From assembly GCA_944472135.2 (NCBI GenBank), contig OX235262.1:87270903-87334902 (forward strand): a stretch of 64,000 nucleotides of DNA, in the 5' to 3' direction. Positions within the stretch are counted from its first letter, which is position 1, and every line of letters starts with the position of its first letter. The notes beneath the pieces were generated by a model that worked only from the letters and a program-made list of their open reading frames with translations, was not told the DNA's origin and searched no databases. This DNA is from Trichobilharzia regenti. Taxonomy: Eukaryota > Platyhelminthes > Trematoda > Strigeidida > Schistosomatidae. This document shows positions 59,833 to 64,000 of the stretch, piece by piece. A program made the translations under genes and the position numbers.

Positions 59833-59847
59833 TGTCCGATTGGGTAA

Positions 59848-61539
59848 AATGAATTATTTCTTTGGTTTTGAAACTTTTCACTACCAGGTCAGTGCATTCA
59901 TTTTGGTGTAATTGTTTCATACCTTGTATTTATGCCCCTTTCAGTGTTTTAGTTGGTTTTCAGCTGGTAATGAATTGGTACTGTGTAGAGGGTTTTGAAA
60001 TTGTGCACATGAAGATGTTTGGCTGGCAGAAGCAGTTGTTTTCAGTCCATTTATTGGTTACCGTTATTCTTGTTGGCTCAGATAATTACCTAAGATGTAG
60101 GAATCGTGAAAACAAGTGTCTTTTTCGTTCATGTTTTAACAGCATGCAACAATCTGCGAGAGAATCTGTTAAAGACAACGCCATCAGACTTGATGTTAGC
60201 AAGGTTTTCGAAGAACAAATTAAACCTGGAGAACTTAGAACCTGGGTTGAAGTTGAAAAAGCTTTGAAGCTTTTTGAGAATGTGAACATACCATCAGTGT
60301 CTCTGCTATCATTTAAAAAGATGTATTGTGAGAGAATCTAAGTCAAATAAGGTTGAGCCGCATGAAAAGTATGAATCTGTTGTGCTTGTGTGTATTTTGG
60401 GGAACTAAAGGAACTTGAATCCTTAAGGGTAAGTGTTACTTATGCTTATTATTGCTTGATGTACTAGATTCAAATACATGAACTAGGACTGCGCGTAATA
60501 GAGCCAGTGTTAACATCCATTCGATGGGTTGCAAAACGGTTTTCAAAGCGGATAAAATACGACGATCTGGTGGGTGTACGAACAATCCCAGTTAAAGGTA
60601 AGACATTAATTAGGAAGAATGACATCTCGGGTTGTAGTCTACGATCGGTGGTTTCCTCGAAGTTGTGATTTTTCGTGGCTATAAACACTGATGTCTATGG
60701 TCTTTAAAAAAACTAAATAAATTTTCCTTGAAACAGTAGTCTTCTTTTCTTTGGCGAAACATCCGTTGATACGATTATACGATTAGGTAGCGAAGTAAGA
60801 TGTTATGTGACTGAAAATCATGGTTGTTGTGTTTCGGACTAATTTCGCGCATCTGACTGTTATAACCGCATGGATATAGCGTTTCCCTCATGGTACATTA
60901 TGATATCTAGAAATCACAAGCACGCTGCCATCGGTAAATTTATTTTTACTTTTTAAATGACTGCAAATAGTGAGTCGTTTGAGGTGATAGGATGAATACC
61001 TTTGAACGTTTTTGGGAAACTAGGGTATATTTAATTTTTCGAGTAGGGGACGATCTTTTTACCAAGGAAGTTCTCAGAATTTTCGTTATTCAAAGATAAC
61101 GCTAAGTTGCCCACTGAGGTGGTAGCTATAGGAGATTACCTTCAGCGTAAACTATATTAAGGTAGTTTTAGGTAATGCGTCACAAAAGTGAGCAGCGTAG
61201 GTTAATTGTGTCTGAATGTATTAAACGTTGTATAACTGATCAAACCATAGTTCCTACGTACGAGTCATAGGAATTAACACCTTCACCTAACTTTCGTTTA
61301 CATCGGAAACTGAAAATAACAGTCTGACATTTCGAAGGATTTAGTTTAAGAGCATTTTCCCACTCCTAATACAGAGCTGTTCATCTTAGTACAGTGTAGC
61401 TGGCAGTTAACAGACATTGAAATGGTTAGATCGTCGGCGTGCTTGAAAAAGTTCTTTACGTATGCTTCCGTGCATCAAGTTCGTCAAACAAAAATGCAAT
61501 TTCTTGGAGGATTTAATCATGAGCTGACATCAGTTGCAA
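59848..61539. other. Right flank of transposon with possible exons
   Basis: It holds the two exon-like stretches at 60144-60341 and 60468-60597 (plus strand). From 60600 to 61540 nothing is recognised. Confidence 0.45.
60144..60597 (+). CDS. Hypothetical protein, possible exons
   Basis: 60144-60341 is open from ATG for 65 codons and reads like protein: SARESVKDNAIRLDVSKVF, then GELRTWVEVEKALKLFENV, LSFKKMYCERI and a stop. 60468-60597 follows an AG acceptor (GTACTAG) and ends at a GTAAGA donor. Its frame IQIHELGLRVIEPVLTSIRW then KRFSKRIKYDDLVGVRTI is open throughout. A preceding piece, YFGELKELESLR, ends at GTAAGT near 60429 in matching phase. Whether these belong to one gene is unclear. No family is recognised. 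It could be a host gene or part of another element beside the DNA transposon. Confidence 0.4.
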
Positions 61540-61940
61540 TTGGTAATGGACGACTTCCCCCTGACCTACAGTGTACTGCTTTCTCCCTGATAAATAACAA
61601 TGAAGCCGTCTAACAATCCAACACTCAGTTTGGGTTTCAGCGAGCTTATCTAACAGAATATCTCTAGGTACTGAGTCGAAAGCAGATGTGTAATCTAGGA
61701 AGATGCAGCGAATTTAGCCCCATTGTCTATACTGGAGGAAATGTTGTGAAGCAAGGCTGCAGCTGCATCTAAAGTACGTCTACTGTGTTTATAGGAGAAC
61801 TGTTTGGGATCGTTAAAGGCTCTAAGTGAAGGTTGAAGATTAAGTAAGAGTAACTTTTCCTTAGTTCGTATATACGTCATTTGTTTCGAAACAAAGGAAG
61901 CAGGTCTTATTAACACTTGTAACACTAGAAAGTTTGGCAT
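61540..61940 (-). pseudogene. CR1-like reverse transcriptase relic
   Basis: Minus-strand frames give VLIRPASFVSKQM, FNDPKQFSYKHSRRTLDAAA and LLHNISSSIDNGAK. After a frameshift come RCIFLDYTSAFDSVPRDILL (RT motif with the catalytic Asp), then CYLSGRKQYTVGQGEVV. This is the central RT of a CR1/jockey-type element. It is broken and truncated at both sides. Confidence 0.75.
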
Positions 61941-64000
61941 TTTTGGGAGAATTTATGAAAGACTTGTTTAGTGTACACACACCAAATGAATAGGGAATAC
62001 TGGAGGTAATTAGATGCATACAGGCGTAGGTTATTTAATACCTATAAAGTAGATATGGAAATACCGCAGTTGTTGATCATAGAAATGATGGATATTAGAT
62101 AACATCCTATGATTCAACGGCATATTAGAAATAAATAAAAACTGTTTCTTAGCTCATTGTCAAGTGAACAGTCTATTTGATGATGTCACTGCATATTAAC
62201 AGATTAGTGAAGCAGCTATCAAGCCTAAGTTACTACATTTACTTGTACCACATACTTGGCGTTTAACAGTATACAGACTTGCAACTGGCTAGATAAGGAG
62301 ACTTTAGCGCATTGAACAGTACAGAATTATTATTCAACTTGCTAAATCCCACTTAGCTTTTACGATGTACTATTGTGTAGAAACAGACACGAAATCCTAT
62401 TAATGACTAAAGTAACAGTCTCGTAATACTACAGTAAATCTCCATCCCACTAACTAAGCTTAGCGTTTATTATTCCTAATTCACTTATTACAAAAGCACA
62501 TAGTATAGCAACCAATTGAAAAAGTCCAGAGGAATTACAAATCAAGAGTATATTAAACATTTGATTAATTTACAAAAGAAAATTCTGATGAAGAGTATTA
62601 ACTTTAGTTTGACCGAATGATATTTCCGCTGATTTCATATTCGACAACCTCCGTATACCTGGAAAAAATAAAGTACATGTAAGAACTAGCATAACATGAA
62701 GTTAACAAGAGATAATTCTACATATTAGCATATACTATGAATACACTGATTCTGTTAACACTAAGTAATATCTCATGCAGATAAATGTATCTGTAGTCTA
62801 CAGTGATATTTATGTTGACGCTGTATGCATAAATAGACATCATATGTTTTCCTGTATTTGAGGATTATACGCAAATTTCAAGACAATCTCCGGAACATCC
62901 ATACTATTGAGGCGTCATTCTTTCATCAAGCTTACTTGCAGATCAACTTCACACTAAATCTTTTACATGAAATGAAGTATTGCAAATGTATAACTTAGAA
63001 ATTAATCCACAATCTCAGTAATGTCTAGTCCACAAGGTTTTGTGAATCCTACAGAAATCACATTTTCACATTTAGGAGACTATAGGCATCAAATATAAGC
63101 TGAACATGCCTGAACTCCAAACAGCTATGCACAGTGTTAACGACATAGAGAAACACTTAAACTATTGTAAAGTACACAGACCTGTTGTGTTGATGAGGAT
63201 AATAATGTCATATAATGCAAACTAGAAAATGCAATCGTCACAGCGCATCTGTACTGCTTTGTCTAAATGGAAATCTCAGGAGAAATTCATCTCCACTATT
63301 GGTGATCAAAAATATTGCAGCATTAAGTATACAGTCAGTGGAAATTGTAAAAGAGAATAAATTCATATTAATGATAATAAAGCTGAATAGATTCAGTTCT
63401 CATAATCACCGGACTCATGCGTGTAATCATACCGTGTAATGATTTAGTGCATTAATTGGAACAGCAAGGAAATTTAAACGAGTAATTGCCTTCCACACTG
63501 CACTGTACTTGCAATAATCGTGACAATTGTTACGATTAGGAAGGTGGTTAATTACCTTCGTTTGTTATCCTATCAGTCAGCTAAGTAGACAATGGCACAA
63601 TATTATTAAAGTTGAGATATTTTTGTACATTTAATTCACATAACCCATAGCACACTGCACCAACCAGTGCCAATATATATGAAATCCACTTAGATATAAC
63701 CTTTCAACTTACCATAATTCCTGTCCAACCACAGATAGAGTGAAAAGCACAAATAAATGATAACTTAGGTTCCCACAAACGATTTTGATAGCATTTGCAG
63801 GTGATTTCCAAGTACTGAGAGAATTATTCAGTCAAAAGAGACTGTTTTTCACACGAAAATATGCTGTGTTGATATCCTGTGACATGATCATCTCATCAAG
63901 ACTTCGAAGTCTTCATTGGATGATACTATGCCGAAAGGAGCAGCTTCTACATAGAGTAAACGATTTGTGTAAATGGCATTACCCTCTAACTATCCTATCT
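61941..64000. other. Non-coding stretch to window end
   Basis: AT-rich. No gene, repeat family or RNA recognised. Confidence 0.6.

Larger units (their letters stand above)
52577..59847 (-). mobile_element. Two-gene TNP2/CACTA-related DNA transposon
   Basis: The ends are inverted: TTACCCAAATCGACAAAAAT at 52577 and, on the other strand from 59847, TTACCCAATCGGACAAATGT (about 19 of 24 positions match). Both are followed by G4/C4-rich arrays. Inside are two minus-strand genes: a transposase (59355-57303) and a DUF4806-like gene (57201-53267). If the ends are CCC/GGG, both flanks are TA, a possible 2-bp target duplication. The span of 7271 bp includes the BEL-like insertion at 54473-56630; without it the element is about 5.1 kb. 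The transposase frame is intact, while the second gene is interrupted and has a stop. Confidence 0.75.

Noticed and set aside
59875..59890. CACTACC near the right end of the DNA transposon as a CACTA terminus
   Set aside because: It lies outside the matching inverted ends, is in the wrong orientation for a right terminus and has no partner at the left end.
59642..59920. ORF rich in GDKMGIMGT
   Set aside because: Translation of the right subterminal array.
1..64000. CRISPR arrays, bacterial operons or bacterial mobile elements
   Set aside because: No regular direct repeats with unique spacers and no prokaryotic gene organisation were seen; the sequence is eukaryotic.

Overview
The window is eukaryotic, AT-rich and repeat-laden, and looks like a trematode genome, most likely a schistosome or close relative. 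The grounds are very short introns (28-42 bp class) next to introns of 1-4 kb, a Merlin-type DNA transposon, RTE-like and CR1-like non-LTR retrotransposons, BEL/Pao-like LTR elements and several tRNA-headed SINE-like repeats. No bacterial-style operons, CRISPR arrays or convincing canonical tRNA genes are seen. The species assignment is inference; no search was run.

Region 1 (1-19 kb). The one clear host gene is a Nova-like KH-domain RNA-binding protein on the + strand. It has eight coding exons between 2202 and 17757. Their lengths sum to 2655 nt, exactly 885 codons (884 aa plus stop), and every splice phase fits. It carries two KH domains and a long low-complexity tail; the third KH domain of Nova proteins is not seen. 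Its introns hold SINEs, RTE remnants and a near-perfect 356-bp palindrome. A second fold-back made from an inverted SINE lies about 1 kb downstream. A CR1-like endonuclease relic (minus strand) precedes the gene.

Region 2 (19-36 kb). Mostly non-coding, with long (TA)n tracts, retrotransposon relics, a damaged RTE-like element at 27.6-29.9 kb that contains an antisense fragment, and two small unidentified minus-strand genes (about 25.6-27.0 kb, and 31.7-32.9 kb with an apparent 1-nt frameshift).

Region 3 (36-44 kb). A nearly intact RTE-like retrotransposon whose 1101-codon endonuclease/reverse transcriptase frame is broken by only two stop codons, then non-coding sequence with a SINE and a CR1-like 3' end.

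Region 4 (44-60 kb) is a nest of mobile elements. A non-autonomous BEL/Pao-like element (44554-48510) has nearly identical LTRs, a gag-like ORF and no pol. A Merlin element (51108-52246) has about 38-bp inverted repeats and an 8-bp target duplication. A two-gene DNA transposon (about 52577-59847) has inverted ends and G4/C4-rich subterminal arrays. It encodes a TNP2-like (CACTA-related) transposase and a micro-exon gene with heptad repeats and a DUF4806-like domain. An exon of that second gene is split by a second, deleted BEL-like copy (54473-56630, 5-bp duplication TTGCC). Taking out the insertion and one duplicate restores the reading frame across nine exons exactly.

Region 5 (60-64 kb). 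Two possible exons of an unknown + strand gene, a CR1-like reverse transcriptase relic, and otherwise nothing recognised.
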